A DNA stretch of 64,000 nt from Spodoptera frugiperda (GCF_023101765.2 NC_064213.1:12338001-12402000), one strand, 5' to 3'. Shown: positions 32,546 through 44,192, numbered from the stretch's first letter. Notes: generated by a model not told the origin, from the letters alone. A program made the numbers and translations.

Positions 32546-32802
32546 AACTGGCATCTATTGGTAAAAAGTTGGTGTACTAAGTAATGGTATTAAGTGCCGT
32601 AATGTGTACCCCTAACGTGAGTCGCAATTACATAATATTTAATTTGTATGAACTACATATCTGCCACATTTTATCGGGTACTTATAAGGTATATGAGTGT
32701 GGTGAGGCAGGCCCTAAGTAAATCAGAATAGTTCTAGTCACCGAGATAATATGTCCCTAGTACTAAGGTTATTAGGACAGCATTAGTAGAAGGAGGAGGG
32801 AT

Positions 32803-32804
32803 GA

Positions 32805-32836
<32 letters not shown>

Positions 32837-32854
32837 AATAAAGAAAGAAAGAAA

Positions 32855-32890
<36 letters not shown>
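32803..32890. repeat. (GAAA)n microsatellite
   Basis: About 22 GAAA units with one substitution (TAAA) and one lost base. Confidence 0.95.
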
Positions 32891-34050
32891 GATTTCATGC
32901 GAATAGCATAATCTGCGAACGAAATGACAGGGAAAAACTAGTACCTATGTGTATATGAAAAACGTCTTTCCTATCGCTGAGAAGCTATCATTAAGTTTTC
33001 AACGACACAGTAACGTATAAACTACCGACCCGAGATTAATTGACTCAATACCCTTGATCTCTGACGTCATCCGATTCTGACCTTCCGAAGGCTTCGTGAT
33101 TACGACTACCCCGTTGTCTACAATCGATTATACATCAAGTTATACAAACCAGTATAACTTGGCCGTTAAATGTTCCGCGAGCTCATACAAGCGGGACCGT
33201 GATACACTGGTTTGTATAGCATGACGTGCGGTTTGTGTACGAACTAAACAATAGGTCTTCATAACAATACTTGATGTATGGTTCTAAACAATGGCCAGTA
33301 AACAGTATCGACTGTTTTCTACCCCAACCCCTTTACAGAGTATTATTATAAGTTTTTACCAGTTATGTTGTTATTATTGTATGGTTTCAGTGTTTTTTTT
33401 CTTGGTAACGTAAAATGAACAAAGTATTTAGTTTATTTCGACTACAAGGCCTTTGGAATGGGTATTTTTTTATTGGGTTTCACCCGCTCTGCTTGGCTTT
33501 TATTGGTCATAGCGTGATTAATAAAAAAAAGGATTTACAGTTACAGGATTAATTTTAGGATTAATTTCAGGTTAATTTTAAAAATATATCTAATAAAAAA
33601 ATATTCTCACTTAAAACTCATAAAGTAATGTACCTACGTTCCTATAAATGTGCAAATCTTGCAGTCTCACCACCTCTTTGGAGTTTAAAAAAGTATCTAC
33701 CAATTTAAGAATACATACCTTTTTGTAACAAAAAAGAAACATGTTACACTTCAAAACTTATTAAATAAGCAACAAACATCCATCGATCAAAAACTTTTGT
33801 ACTTTTCGGCAGAAGAATAAGAATGTTCAAACTCAGAGCGATTTATTTCAGTCTTAGTCGTTATCATGCAAATTACATTTCAACTGTAAATGAGTTATCT
33901 GAAATCAGCCAATCATCCGCTTCAGTTCCTGAAAGGTTTGACAGCTGAATTAATTGGATTTGAAGGCTTTCAGACGCTGTAGGGATGTAATCGGAATGAT
34001 CTTGCTGACCTGAAACTTCTCAAGGTCATATGGTTTAGCTTCTTAATATT
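32891..34050. other. Unassigned, no gene
   Basis: An inverted pair TATACAAACCAGT (33135) / ACTGGTTTGTATA (33206) may be a small foldback. 33476-33520 is a family E fragment (GCTCTGCTTGGC..TTATTGGTCATAGCGTG). No gene. Confidence 0.45.
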
Positions 34051-34052
34051 AA

Positions 34053-34347
34053 GCCTCGTTGGCCGAGTGGTTGCAAGTTCGACTGCCAGACTGGGGTTTC
34101 GGGTTCGATTCCCAGGTCGGGCGAAGTATTACTGGGCTTTTTTCGGTTATTCGAAAATTTGTCAGTAGTAGCACGGAGTCTGGAAATGTACCCCATGGCA
34201 ATAGGCTCACCACCTATTACATGGGACTAATAACATACATTGTGAAATGCGGGTGTACATTGTACAGTGGCATTACATGCCACAATGTGCATTTCTGCCT
34301 ACCCCTTCGGGGGTTAAAGGCGTGACGATATCTATGTATGTATGTAA
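34053..34347 (+). mobile_element. tRNA-derived SINE, full-length
   Basis: Head with A box TGGCCGAGTGG and B box GGTTCGATTCC at tRNA-like spacing, then a tRNA-unrelated body (CAGTAGTAGCACGGAGTCTG; CCTATTACATGGGAC; CTACCCCTTCGGGG) and a TATG-repeat tail. TATTAAGCC at both ends may be the target duplication. The A/B boxes are the internal RNA polymerase III promoter. Not a tRNA gene: the long body follows and no acceptor stem is seen. Confidence 0.88.
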
Positions 34348-34984
34348 GTATTAAGCCTTCGGGTTTTAAGGTCCATGAATTTGGGACCTTAAATGCCCTT
34401 CTAGACGGTCACGCGTGATTTTTCTTTCCAAATTGGTATAACTAATCCAATGCGTAAACATTGTCTGAGAACTTTTCCTAGAAAGCTTAGGATTTTCGAT
34501 CCTGATACTCTCAGTATTAGTGCTAAAATTGCCTAACAGTTCTAAGAAAACTTCAGAATTAAGTTTGTAATAGATCCAATTTTTATTTGAATGTCTGTCT
34601 GTCTGGTAGATTATTTTAAAACATTAGACACACATTTTTTTTTACAATCAAGTTATACGTAGAGTATATCAATATACTATTGTTTATTTTATGCTCCGAC
34701 ATAAAAACACAAAAACTGCGTTACAAAAATGAATTTAAACCTTCATTTGTGACAGTATTGTCACGGGTATTGCTTTCCCAATCCTCTCATTTTTTTTCCT
34801 AATCGCAACACAATCCACCTTCATACGAAAGTGTGACGTCCGCTAATAAATATAAGATTGCTTTTGCCACGAAGATGGCGTTGTTCTATAATGGTTATAC
34901 GTCAAAGGTATCATTGGGAATAACATTTATTTTCTCTTTTCTTTAGAAATATTTTATCTTTACAGTTATTTTTGAATATAAGCG
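34348..34984. other. Unassigned, no gene
   Basis: No supportable feature. Confidence 0.4.
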
Positions 34985-35061
34985 TGTTTCTCGTTTAATC
35001 TGTAAATGTAGATTGGAAAAGGGAATGACACTGTGCAAAAATGTGATTTGATTTGATTTTT
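34985..35061 (+). repeat. LINE 3' tail with (ATTTG)n end
   Basis: TCTGTAAATGTAGATTGG..GTGCAAAAATGTGATTTGATTTGATTT. Confidence 0.5.
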
Positions 35062-35689
35062 CTGTATCATCACGTTGTCTGACATCTTTGTGGTTACATT
35101 ATATAAGGTTTATTATATAATGTAAAATTATCTGCCACGGCTTTAATGGGAGGTAGTGTTGTGTTTGAAACTTTGAAGATAATAATAGTAAATGTAAATT
35201 ATTGATTGGGAGTACTTTTTTATACAACAATATCTACATATAGATTTAAAAATCAATCGTCATTTTGTTTTTTTGTGAACCACTTTATGCAGTGTAGTCA
35301 ATGTTTATTTACCTTCTTTATGTTCTCAAATTGAATTAACCGGTCCGGGGTATGTAATACAAGCACAACTCTACCTCCCATTAAAGCCGAGACAAATAAT
35401 TTTGGAACACCTGATATATACCTTCAACAAAAACGTATCTCTTTACAAATAATAACTAGGAAATTTACATCAAAACACGATATTCACAGCACACATAATA
35501 AATCAAGTTACTATCAGTGACCTCACAGCACTGACCGCTAGTCATAAATCTATGAATTTTTAAATAGCTTGGCTATCGGTAAACCTAAAATCGATAGATC
35601 CGGTTTATTATTAGGTTTCATTGTCATGTATCGATAAATAACACATGGAAATGGTTATTTAGAATTCATTTGGAATGAATATATTATTT
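35062..35689. other. Unassigned, no gene
   Basis: No supportable feature. Confidence 0.4.
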
Positions 35690-36130
35690 CTACTAAAATT
35701 ATAAATGCAAAAGTTTGTATGTATGTTTGTTAATCTTTTACGTCAAAACGGCTGAAAGGATCGAGATTAAATCTGTAACGGGGGTAGATTGTGGTCTGGA
35801 AAAACACACAATACTTTGACGCGGGGGAAGCCTCTGGCAAAAGCTAGTTCCTAATACATGTTAGCAATTGATTGAAGATAATAATTTTATTTCATTTTAA
35901 TGATGAGTGATTCTTGAGTATAGATAGGACGGACTGTTCATAGCGACAGTACCGAAAGGTAAAAAATATTTTATTTTAATACTAGCTGATGCCAACGGCT
36001 TCACTTGCGTGGATTACGGACTCTGCGACTAATGTAAGTAGTCTAAATTACTGCTTAGTACATAAACTTCCTGCCAATAAAAGTACTGACAAAATCGGTT
36101 CAGTTATTTCAGAGATTAGCGAGAACAAAA
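35690..36130. repeat. Two family M copies in opposite orientation
   Basis: 35690-35850 reads CTAAAATTATAAATGCAAAAG..GGCAAAAGCTAGTTC. 35980-36130 reads ACTAGCTGATGCCAACGGC..TCGGTTCAGTTATTTCAGAG. Together they make a loose inverted arrangement. Confidence 0.55.
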
Positions 36131-36654
36131 AGACGGATAAAAATTTTAAAAGTATTATTTTGGTGCAGGTTTTATTTTATTCATATGCGTGTAGTAAAAG
36201 GTTGTTATTTCAATATTACAAACAGACACTTCAATTTTATTTATTAGTCTAGACTAGATAATAAAAAATAAAACAAAAAGTAAGTACCACTTCTTAAATT
36301 AATTGCATTTGTCTCTGCTTGGAGAGGACTTATTATAAAATTAAGAGAATTAACTTTTCTCTCATGTTTTGAAGATAATTAGTAACAGCAGCGACCGTCA
36401 GTAGTATATTAAAATAAATCGGTACTGAATGCGATAATTACGTCTGCAACAGGCAGGCTGAGCATAATTGAAAATAATGAATATGTAATGTTAAAATTTT
36501 AATTAATACTCGAGGGTTGTATTATTGCAATACTATACATACATGCAATTTATTTAGGAAGTATGAAAAATATTCGAAGAATTTTTATTAGTTTGAGATA
36601 ATAATTATATACGTACTGTGAAAAGTTGTATTAAATTAAGACGCAGAACTAGTG
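36131..36654. other. Unassigned, no gene
   Basis: 36180-36260 (TGTAGTAAAAGGTTGTTATTTC..TTACAAACAGACACTTC) resembles 4970-5035, so an old interspersed repeat is present. No gene. Confidence 0.4.
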
Positions 36655-36765
36655 ACAAAACGTGTATTGTAGCAACTACTACCGCGTAGCAATCGTTCGT
36701 AGCAACGTCGACGCGTAGCTGTCGCTCGTAGCCGCGTAGCTATTGTTCGTAGCATTGTAACTTGC
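36655..36765. repeat. CGTAGC-rich tandem-like repeat
   Basis: Degenerate units of CGTAGCTRTYGTTCGTAGC over about 110 bp; related in reverse to 11535-11620. Confidence 0.65.
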
Positions 36766-37505
36766 TCAGTGCATATAAAAATGTACAAGATCTTTGCTTA
36801 TAAATTAATATTGTATGGTTATGTTTATATAAAGAGTAATTAACTAACTAAATAAGCTTACACAGGAACCTTAAAATAGCTGTACCACTAGAAAACAACG
36901 GTAATTTTAATTACAGTGCTATTCAATTAAGCAGTCTTCTCGTGCGAAAGCTGAACATTTATGAAAATATAATTAACAACGTTAATGAAGAAATGAAATT
37001 TTAATAACATTTCCCGACGTGTGGTGCGGGTAATTACGCTGGATAAACATTCATTTCTGAGTGGCTCGTTAAGATGTTTAGTATATATTATAAAACTAGC
37101 TTCTGCCAGCAGCTTAGCGAAAGATGCGTGCTATTGATACGTGCTACGGAAGCGTGTTATGGATGGTTTTCCTACTATCGATATATCGCATACTCGGGCT
37201 GCGTATCGTCCGGCACATCTTACTCGCACCGCTACATAGCTTAGTATCAGTGGAATTGGTCATAGAGTTTGACAACTTGGCTATAACATCCTCGCAGTTG
37301 CTACGTAACACATTTCTTTAATACTGATTCGTTAATAGGTAGTTTTACCTTAGACTTTATTCACACCTGGTCTACCGGAAGGCCGATCCAATTTGAAAAA
37401 TTGAAGTGATTTCGATCGAGATCTGCTGTCATTGTTTGTAGGAATAATCTCGGCCAATGACGGACGAGAATGCGATCGAACACACTACGAAAGTTCCCTA
37501 TTAAC
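36766..37505. other. Mostly unassigned, diverged family D MITE
   Basis: 37115-37322 reads like an old rearranged family D element in reverse (TCGATATATCGCATACTCGG, TACATAGCTTAGTATCAGTG). No gene. Confidence 0.4.
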
Positions 37506-37509
37506 AATT

Positions 37510-37668
37510 TAATGCCGACCCGGAGCAGCGGACTGTCTAGTGGGTTACCTAGGCCAGGGTTTGAAAAGCAGGAGTAGCGATGGCGTAGTTTTTAGTCAGT
37601 AAGAGTCTGACACTCCTTCTCGCCTAAGGCGGGAGATGCTTTTGGATGATTTCCCCCGTAAAAAATTG
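37510..37668 (+). mobile_element. R1-like LINE tail copy
   Basis: CCGACCCGGAGCAGCGGACTGTC..GAAAAGCAGGAGTAGCG..AGTCAGTAAGAGTCTGACAC..TTTGGATGATTTCCCCCG. Confidence 0.78.
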
Positions 37669-38084
37669 CCACACTTTACCAGAACTCAACCCTGAACTTT
37701 CAGCTCAAATAGTCTTTACAACTAAGAATATCTTCGCAACACAAGGGTAAGGGTATAATAAATCAAAATAGAGGTTACAACAATAATAGTAGGTAATTCA
37801 ATGAATGGCCAAGGATCATGTATCTAATGCCAATAGAGCAGGTTCAAGGAACCATTAACCACTAATAGTGGTAGTTTAGGATACTTGACACCAGCTCAAT
37901 GATCAGCCAGTTAGCTATTTATAAGTAACGAACTTGAGACTTTGGGTTCGATGTTCGGGAACAAGGTTAAGTATTTGATACAATAGAATTTATTGTTGGT
38001 TTTGTAGAGAATTTACTGTTTAAATATGGCGTTTAGTTATTGTTTAATATTATGAGACAAAGCAAAGTTAAAAAATAAAGGTTA
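37669..38084. other. Unassigned, no gene
   Basis: No supportable feature. Confidence 0.4.
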
Positions 38085-38182
38085 CCTTTTTATATTATAG
38101 CCGGTAAACAAGCAGACAGATCACCTGATGGTAAGCAATCGCCGTCGCCCATCGACACCCGAAATACCAGAGGCGTTACTAC
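38085..38182 (+). mobile_element. Family C element, 5' fragment
   Basis: AGCCGGTAAACAAGCAGACAG..CCTGATGGTAAGCAATCGCC..CAGAGGCGTTAC; truncated after about 100 bp. Confidence 0.7.
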
Positions 38183-39328
38183 TAAGGCTTAAAACTTTTC
38201 AATTGCCCCAAATTGTTAAATATTATATTATATATACTACCGACTTCAAATTAATGTAGACAATGCTCACAAAAACAACAGCCATAAATAGTTATTTGTA
38301 CAGTTTGGTGACAAAACAACCGTCTCAGCCGTCGTAGTACATATTTACTTCTATGTGTCAATAAAAGAAAGTTTTACAGAGACACTAGGCAATAACAGGA
38401 AAATCTTGATGGTAAACAACTTTCGGCTGGGATTGCACGAAACAATATGGCCGATTGGATACAATATATTTATAACAACTTATTGCCCCGATTTATCCTC
38501 AGGTGACGCAAAAGTGTACATATTAAATGAATCGTCCGATTTAGCTGGTTTTGTTATGACTCCTTACTATCTATCCTAAATGGGATTTAGCTTTCTGTTT
38601 TACTGAATAATTCCAAAAATGCTATAGAAACAAAAGACTGATCAGTCACAAAATTCTTAAAAATATACATATATCAAAAAATATAAGTATAATGGTTTTA
38701 TACAGACCGTTTATTTTATTCGAAAGAGAAGTAATGTCTTGTTATTGTGAAGTTTCAAATCCAATACTGTGATGTTTTTCTCAAATAAAAGACGCAATTT
38801 GATACACTTTGCCATTTACAGTATACACGAGTAACTGACTAAAAGTGAGTGTGTTAAAAATATATTGTTTCCTCTCCCATCTGTTGATAGCACAAGTCCA
38901 CTTTAAGCTTGTAATCTAAAAACCTTTTGATTAAACGTATAAAAGCCCTGGTCTGCCGCGTTGTCTCTCGCCTTTTGTTGGTTAAGACCAAGGCTTTGGG
39001 CATTACTTTGTAGAGGATTATAAATATGAATGCTTTAATTAGAGGCTTTAAATAAAAGATGAACACAAAACCCTTCCTCCAAGGGTCATCAGCCATCGTA
39101 ATCAAGCAAGCCTTTGCAAAGGATTACAGTGGTTCGTTGATGTTGGTATATTTTATTTCCAGCTTCTGACAGCGGGTTCATCCGCGTTGCTTTGAGATAC
39201 ATAGATTCTCTTCAAGCTCATTTAAAATTGTGATGGTTAAAATTTTATTTCTTGTAGTATGTATGCATGTATAGTATGTCCTTCTTAATATATGTTATAT
39301 TGATTCTGGAATGGAAAACTTTTTTAGG
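38183..39328. other. Unassigned, no gene
   Basis: No supportable feature; frames of 70-80 codons here have no splice or homology support. Confidence 0.4.
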
Positions 39329-39510
39329 TAGTCCGCAGCTCCGGATCAGGCATCAGCCCTACTGGGCCCCATCTGTGGTGGACTGATAGCTCTTTGAGGC
39401 GCGTGCGGAACGCGACGCGCTGCACGCACGGGTCTGGTTCTGTTCGCGCGGTGAGCTACCCTTGCTCGTCGTCCGCTGGCCCGCACTTACGGTGGCCGGA
39501 GATCGTTGAA
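39329..39510 (-). mobile_element. R1-like LINE 3' region, internal piece
   Basis: Reverse of about 25865-26055: GTAGTCCGCAGCTCCGGATC..GAGGCGCGTGCGGAACGCG..CACTTACGGTGGCCGGAGATC. It lacks the terminal tail and the A-run, unlike the other copies. Confidence 0.82.
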
Positions 39511-40345
39511 AACTTACCGACACCACATCATTCTAAATATCGCATAGCGTCCCTTATGGGTACAAAACACCATATTTCCTTTTTATAACCTGTCTGCACC
39601 CCTTTTGTACTATTTCTTGTGTGAGTCACGAGTTTTGTTACATGAGCACCTAATCGAAGGTTTTCTCTTTAGAAAAATAATACAAACTTCTTTCGTGTGA
39701 AACCCAACGCCAATTTATAAGCTCCTTTGTGAGCTAAATTAAATTAAAGTCCCAACAAATTGATCTGTGTATAACAATACGGATTCAATTACGGAAAAAT
39801 CTTTGCTCGCGACAAATTTTTTATTTGATTTATATAATTTGGAGTTTCGCAGACTGCCTTGGTAGTCTAGGAGACACTTATTCTAGATATTCTTGTTTAA
39901 AAAACAGACTTATTGACTTTTATTCCCTGAAGTGTTAGACCTAAGTTTGCATAATAATTGTAGCAGACATTATTAGGCTGTTATGTCTCCAATTGCTTGA
40001 AATTAGAATAGACCCTATTGTTGTTGTACTAATGAGAATCATATAGAAACATCATTATCAAATAGATTCGTGGCGGTGCGACCTTTATCAACACCATTTC
40101 CTTTATCAAGAACACATAAGCGACCATCACTATCTGTACCTTGTATACTTACCCTTTTGTAACTTTGTAAACAATTGAAGATTATGATCGGACTATATAA
40201 ACAAACAAACAATATTTCTTGCGGTTATTAGTCAAAGGAAGTTTCGGAATAAACAACTATATAACAACTGCCCGGAATGTTTAATAGGTAAGGAGATAGA
40301 TTAGGGGTAATTCATACTGAGTTTGGGCTTTTGAAATGGCAACGA
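39511..40345. other. Unassigned, one dispersed repeat
   Basis: 40105-40172 is the second copy of the 70-bp repeat at 31980. The rest is unassigned; no gene. Confidence 0.45.
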
Positions 40346-40348
40346 CAC

Positions 40349-40468
40349 ATGACAAGTGACAGATGACAGAAGTCGCACATAGACAGTCGACAAGCAAATC
40401 AATGGATGACGTCATGAAAGCGCATTTACATGCGCATAAACATGGATAGAAAATCCCAAATAACAACT
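40349..40468. repeat. Interspersed repeat family P, copy 2
   Basis: ATGACAAGTGACAGATGACAGAAG..CATTTACATGCGCATAAACATGG..AAAATCCCAA. Confidence 0.75.
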
Positions 40469-40519
40469 GTTGGGTAGCGAATTCTTTTTCTTCTCCTTTA
40501 GTAATATCTTTAGTACCTA

Positions 40520-40638
40520 CCCTTAGTGAGAGTTTGCTTTACGTTCAAAGTAATCGAAACGAGAGTGCGTTCGGCACTCTGATTGGTTGGTTTATTCAAG
40601 CCAGCCACTTTAAACATAAAGCAAACTTGTACTAAGGG
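40520..40638. mobile_element. MITE family J
   Basis: About 119 bp with inverted ends of about 32 bp carrying a few mismatches: CCCTTAGTGAGAGTTTGC and GCAAACTTGTACTAAGGG. A diverged relative lies at 51840-51950 in reverse (TGAAGCAAACTCATACATAG). Confidence 0.75.
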
Positions 40639-40653
40639 TACTGATTTATTTCG

Positions 40654-41020
40654 TTGTGGGATCCAAGGCAGTTATTCATGTCCTTGAGACTTCAGCGTTC
40701 CGGTGTTTTCATGGCTGTATCTACTGGAGATCCTGGCTTACAGGAGTTGCAACGGTTTTGGGAGGTTGTGGCGGGCTTGTCCCAAGAAAAAACTTTTACA
40801 CCTACCACTTTCAAGAATAAACGGTATGCTTTTATGTTATGTAAAACCCCTTTATAATCGTAAATTAGGAATAGACTCGGTAGCCCTGTTGGATCTGGTC
40901 ACCCACATCCGATGGAGGGCGGTTGATGCCAGAAGATTATGTTTACAGTATTCGAAGAGAGGTCACGGTCAATCTCATTGGGATCCCCAATATTTACCGA
41001 GATGTATACTATGTATATGT
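40654..41020 (+). pseudogene. Possible BEL/Pao retrotransposon fragment
   Basis: A frame from 40654 reads GDPGLQELQRFWEV followed by LSQEKTFTP. This resembles the linker between protease and reverse transcriptase in BEL/Pao polyproteins, where an LQRFWE-type phrase is common. It stops at 40857. A second frame to 41030 (VTHIRWRAVDARRL) I do not recognise. No LTRs seen. Confidence 0.35.
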
Positions 41021-41448
41021 ATGCTGATTTGATATTGTTGTATATCACATCGCAATCATATTGATGTTTTTGTATACAGTGGTGCGTATCTGGATATTAT
41101 TTTTAGGGCAACTATATACTTAGGTGTATTTTACTGCGAAAAAATCTGAATACCATTAACTTTGCCTCGGATCGATAAGCAACAGATTGAATTCTAACGT
41201 GCTATAACGTCATATTGTAGAAACAAATCTGTCTATTGTAACTTGCGGTTTTCCTGTTTTAGAAGATACACACATACACGTAGGTACATACATCATAAAA
41301 ATATTTTAACATCAAAATATTTATGCGTAGTATTATTTACAAGTTAGTAAAAACCGTTAAACGGGGAAAGTGGATTCGTTTTATAATATTTTAATGGTGT
41401 TGTATGTACGTCAATTGGGATTGACTCATAACAATACATTTAGAAGGG

Positions 41449-41485
41449 TATAAAATGAGAACAATCTCATTGTACTGACATTAGA
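41449..41485 (+). promoter_or_regulatory. Core promoter of the Cys-rich peptide gene
   Basis: TATA box TATAAAAT at 41449-41456, 81 bp upstream of the start codon. Transcription probably starts about 30 bp downstream, near 41479, giving a 5' leader of about 50 nt. I could not identify convincing NF-kappaB or GATA sites. Confidence 0.65.
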
Positions 41486-41529
41486 CATCCTGTGAACGAG
41501 AAGTACAGACGTGTCAACAGTCAATAGTC

Positions 41530-42061
41530 ATGAAGCTCCTGTGCTTGTTCGTGCTTGTGGTGCTGACTGTCGCTGTGTGTGCTGCACAGCCAGTTGAAGA
41601 TCTCGGCATCGACTACCCAGATCCTTCACACATAAGGGTCAAGAGGCAACATTTTATAGGAAAAAGCAAATGTTATTGTCCAGAAGATTACGTTTACGTT
41701 TTTTCACAATGTGTTCCATGTAAAAAGTGAGTACCTTTATAATTTGTTTGATTTTAATTGTTGTTATTTTTTGTTATAGTTTAACATCTATCTAATATCC
41801 ACGGTTCAGACCATCACATATGTGTTCACAAACAAATTAAAGTGTGTAACCCACTTGAGAGCTTAGGACCTGACAATGTAGTGCGATATTTTCAAGAATA
41901 GCATCTCAAATCGTACCGGACTGGGGCCGATACGATTGTAATAGCAGACTAAGGCCCATGGATTTACTACCTACTGGTTGTAATACAATGACATATTATT
42001 TTTTGATTTCAGATATTTGATAGCAACAGGAGAGGAAGAGTGTCCCGTTTGTGCCGACTAA
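41530..42061 (+). CDS. Secreted six-cysteine prepropeptide, family not recognised
   Basis: Two exons: 41530-41726 and 42013-42061; intron 41727-42012 (286 bp) with donor GTGAGT and acceptor TTTGATTTCAG. Product 81 residues. Residues 1-19 are a signal peptide (MKLLCLFVLVV..., cleavage expected after VCAA). Residues 20-39 are a propeptide rich in Asp/Pro and ending in IRVKR, a furin-type site. Residues 40-81 are the mature peptide: it starts with Gln (possible pyroglutamate), and its six cysteines at 48, 50, 61, 64, 76 and 79 follow C-x-C-x10-C-x2-C-x11-C-x2-C, enough for three disulfides. The second exon supplies the last CPVC pair, so the intron is required for the complete cysteine set. A TATA box upstream and AATAAA downstream complete the unit. 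The layout fits an inducible immune peptide, a peptide hormone or another secreted effector; the sequence does not decide. A C-x2-C pair arrangement could also suggest metal binding. Confidence 0.85.
41880..41966. repeat. Family H fragment in the peptide-gene intron
   Basis: GATTGTAATAGCAGACTAAGGCCC matches the end of the repeat at 12530-12690. It sits inside the only intron of the peptide gene. Confidence 0.55.
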
Positions 42062-42248
42062 CTAAACGAATACACCAACATTCGTGTATAAGACATACAC
42101 ACACATAGTAACACCAGCTAGCAGCTATTATGTTGGGTGTATGAACGGATTATGAAACAAGATTTACGTAGCAATATGAAAATAAGGATAATGTATGCCG
42201 ATGTAAAGGACATGGCTAAACCAAAGTATGGACGTCGTAACCCGTACA

Positions 42249-42288
42249 AATAAATATTGTATAAATATGGTACCTAGCAATAAATAAA
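42249..42288 (+). other. Polyadenylation signals of the peptide gene
   Basis: AATAAA at 42249, 42279 and 42283 (the last two overlapping), about 190-230 bp after the stop codon. Cleavage is probably near 42300. Confidence 0.65.
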
Positions 42289-42309
42289 GCCGCATAATTA
42301 AAGATTGAT

Positions 42310-43245
42310 ATTTTGTAGTTAAGAAGGTCCAGAAACTTGGCATATCTGCGCAATCCTGAAAATAAAGTAGCGCTCCTACGTCAAACAACGTTACAAAAAC
42401 TTCAAAATATAACATTGCTCTGAACTTTTACCAAGGCGTTTTGATGAACCAGAGCCGAAAGTTATTTATATATGAGGTAGATAGGTAAACAATTCTGCTT
42501 ATACTAGATAATGAACACAAAGTAACCAAGGACAGACACAAAATATATAGTAAGATTGTGCAATCTTATACAAAATATTTATTTTGTGTCGATCAAAACA
42601 TTTACAATTATTTGGTTTCAGAAAAAAGTCATTATATTACCGTTATTAAAAATTGATGTTCGTTTAATTATTTCGATTTGATTTTCGGGGAAACTAATGT
42701 CCTAATAATAGCTTGCAGTACCTACTTCCGTGTTGTCATGTCAAACCACAACAGAAAAAAATCAATTATGAAACTTATTTTTTGTTAATTTTTGTTCACC
42801 AAGTTATAAGAATTAGTTAAACACAAAATAATTCATAAGTGAATATTTAAATGATACGGGTTAGCGTGAAATTCGTATTCTTGTTATTATGCCTGGGTCA
42901 GACATTTAGCCATCTCCTTTGATTAAAGTTTAATTTTATCCTGTTCGTGTTTAAAAATAAATAAATAAATTGTATCGATTTATCTAATTCGTATTATTTT
43001 ACAAAAAGTTGATAAAAGTTATCGAGTGACATGGGTATAGTTCTTTCTGTATATTTCAATCACTTTCAATGTTTTGTGTCTCTTAATCTACTGCAAGGCT
43101 GTGTGCAGTGCAGTATAAATAAACATTTCTAGTATTAGGGTCGCTAAACACGGACTGCTTAAAGCAATCAGGATCTGGAGCTTTAAGCTGTGACTGCAAT
43201 ACTAATTATACACTTTGATAGTGACTTGTTCGTACTGTGGCGATA
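42310..43245. other. Unassigned, no gene
   Basis: AT-rich sequence downstream of the peptide gene; no paralogue or further exon seen. Confidence 0.45.
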
Positions 43246-43251
43246 CATGAC

Positions 43252-43372
43252 ATGACAAGTGACAGATTAGAGAAGTCGCTGAGACGATCGACAAATAAAT
43301 CAACGGAAGACTTCATAAATCATCGCACATATGAAGTTTACATGTGACTAAACATGGCAGAAAATCCCAACG
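43252..43372. repeat. Interspersed repeat family P, copy 3
   Basis: ATGACAAGTGACAGATTAGAG..ATATGAAGTTTACATGTGAC..GCAGAAAATCCCAACG. Confidence 0.7.
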
Positions 43373-43825
43373 AGGGATTAACCTAACTGAACCTGCACTC
43401 TCATACTCTGGTTCTCGAATGCGAAGCTTCGTTTAATTCGGCCGTAGGTTTTATTGAATTACTAATAGTATTACTTAAAATAACGTTTTATTTTTAATTT
43501 CACATCAAAACCTATTAGGTATATTTATCTTCATTTCATTCGTTCATTTTTGTCCACGAAAGTTCGCAATAGATAGAATTGTAGGATGCAATCTGCGAAG
43601 TTTTTTTGTTCGTTCGTTAATTTAGAGTAGGCCCCCTGGTTGGAGGATTCTCTTTCTTAGGGAACTTGACTCTCTGTTACACACACGGACGAGTATCAAT
43701 GTTATGAGTTATCAATAGTAGCTTGGCTCTAACTGCAAGAGCGGTCGGTGTACGTGAGTCACTGGGTAACTGCTCAAGCTGTCTGTGTATGGCGGTATTA
43801 TTTAACTAGTCAAAATGGGTACTAT
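43373..43825. other. Unassigned, no gene
   Basis: No supportable feature. Confidence 0.4.
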
Positions 43826-43839
43826 AATTATTTATTTAA

Positions 43840-43998
43840 CCTTTTTTTTGAGGGGGAAAATCATCCAATGACTTCTCCCACCTTGGACGAGGCGAGAGGG
43901 AGTGTCAGACTCTTACTGACTAAAAACCATCCCATTCCTACTCCTGCTTTTCGAGCCGGAGCCCCGGTAAAACCGCTAGGTAGTCCGCAACTCCGATT
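43840..43998 (-). mobile_element. R1-like LINE tail copy with target duplication
   Basis: T-run, GAGGGGGAAAATCATCC.. to GTAGTCCGCAACTCCG, flanked by ATTTATTTAACCT on both sides (about 43829-43841 and 43996-44008). Recent, well-preserved insertion. Confidence 0.85.
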
Positions 43999-44192
43999 TA
44001 TTTAACCTAGCTTTATAAATTCCGTGTAACTTTGTTATTAGCTTAAGAGATTATTGTCCTCAGCTTGCTATTCGATGTTCAGTGTAAACGTAAGAATTTA
44101 GAATAGTTATATTGTTGTCAACTGCATTGCGCTGGTCATTGATAGTGGGGTGAAAATTCACTTCAAATGTCACATTAATAATAAGCTGTCGA

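Noticed and set aside
41358..41372. Possible NF-kappaB/Relish site ACGGGGAAAGTGG upstream of the peptide gene
   Set aside because: The 3' half is not pyrimidine-rich as in GGGRAYYYYY; too weak to claim immune regulation.
588..44005. A recurring 'protein' reading MTSPAL..EARG..RLLLTKNHPVP..FRA at 588, 12783, 25986, 43748 and elsewhere
   Set aside because: It is the antisense reading of the R1-like LINE 3' tail. Similarity between copies reflects the repeat, not a gene family.
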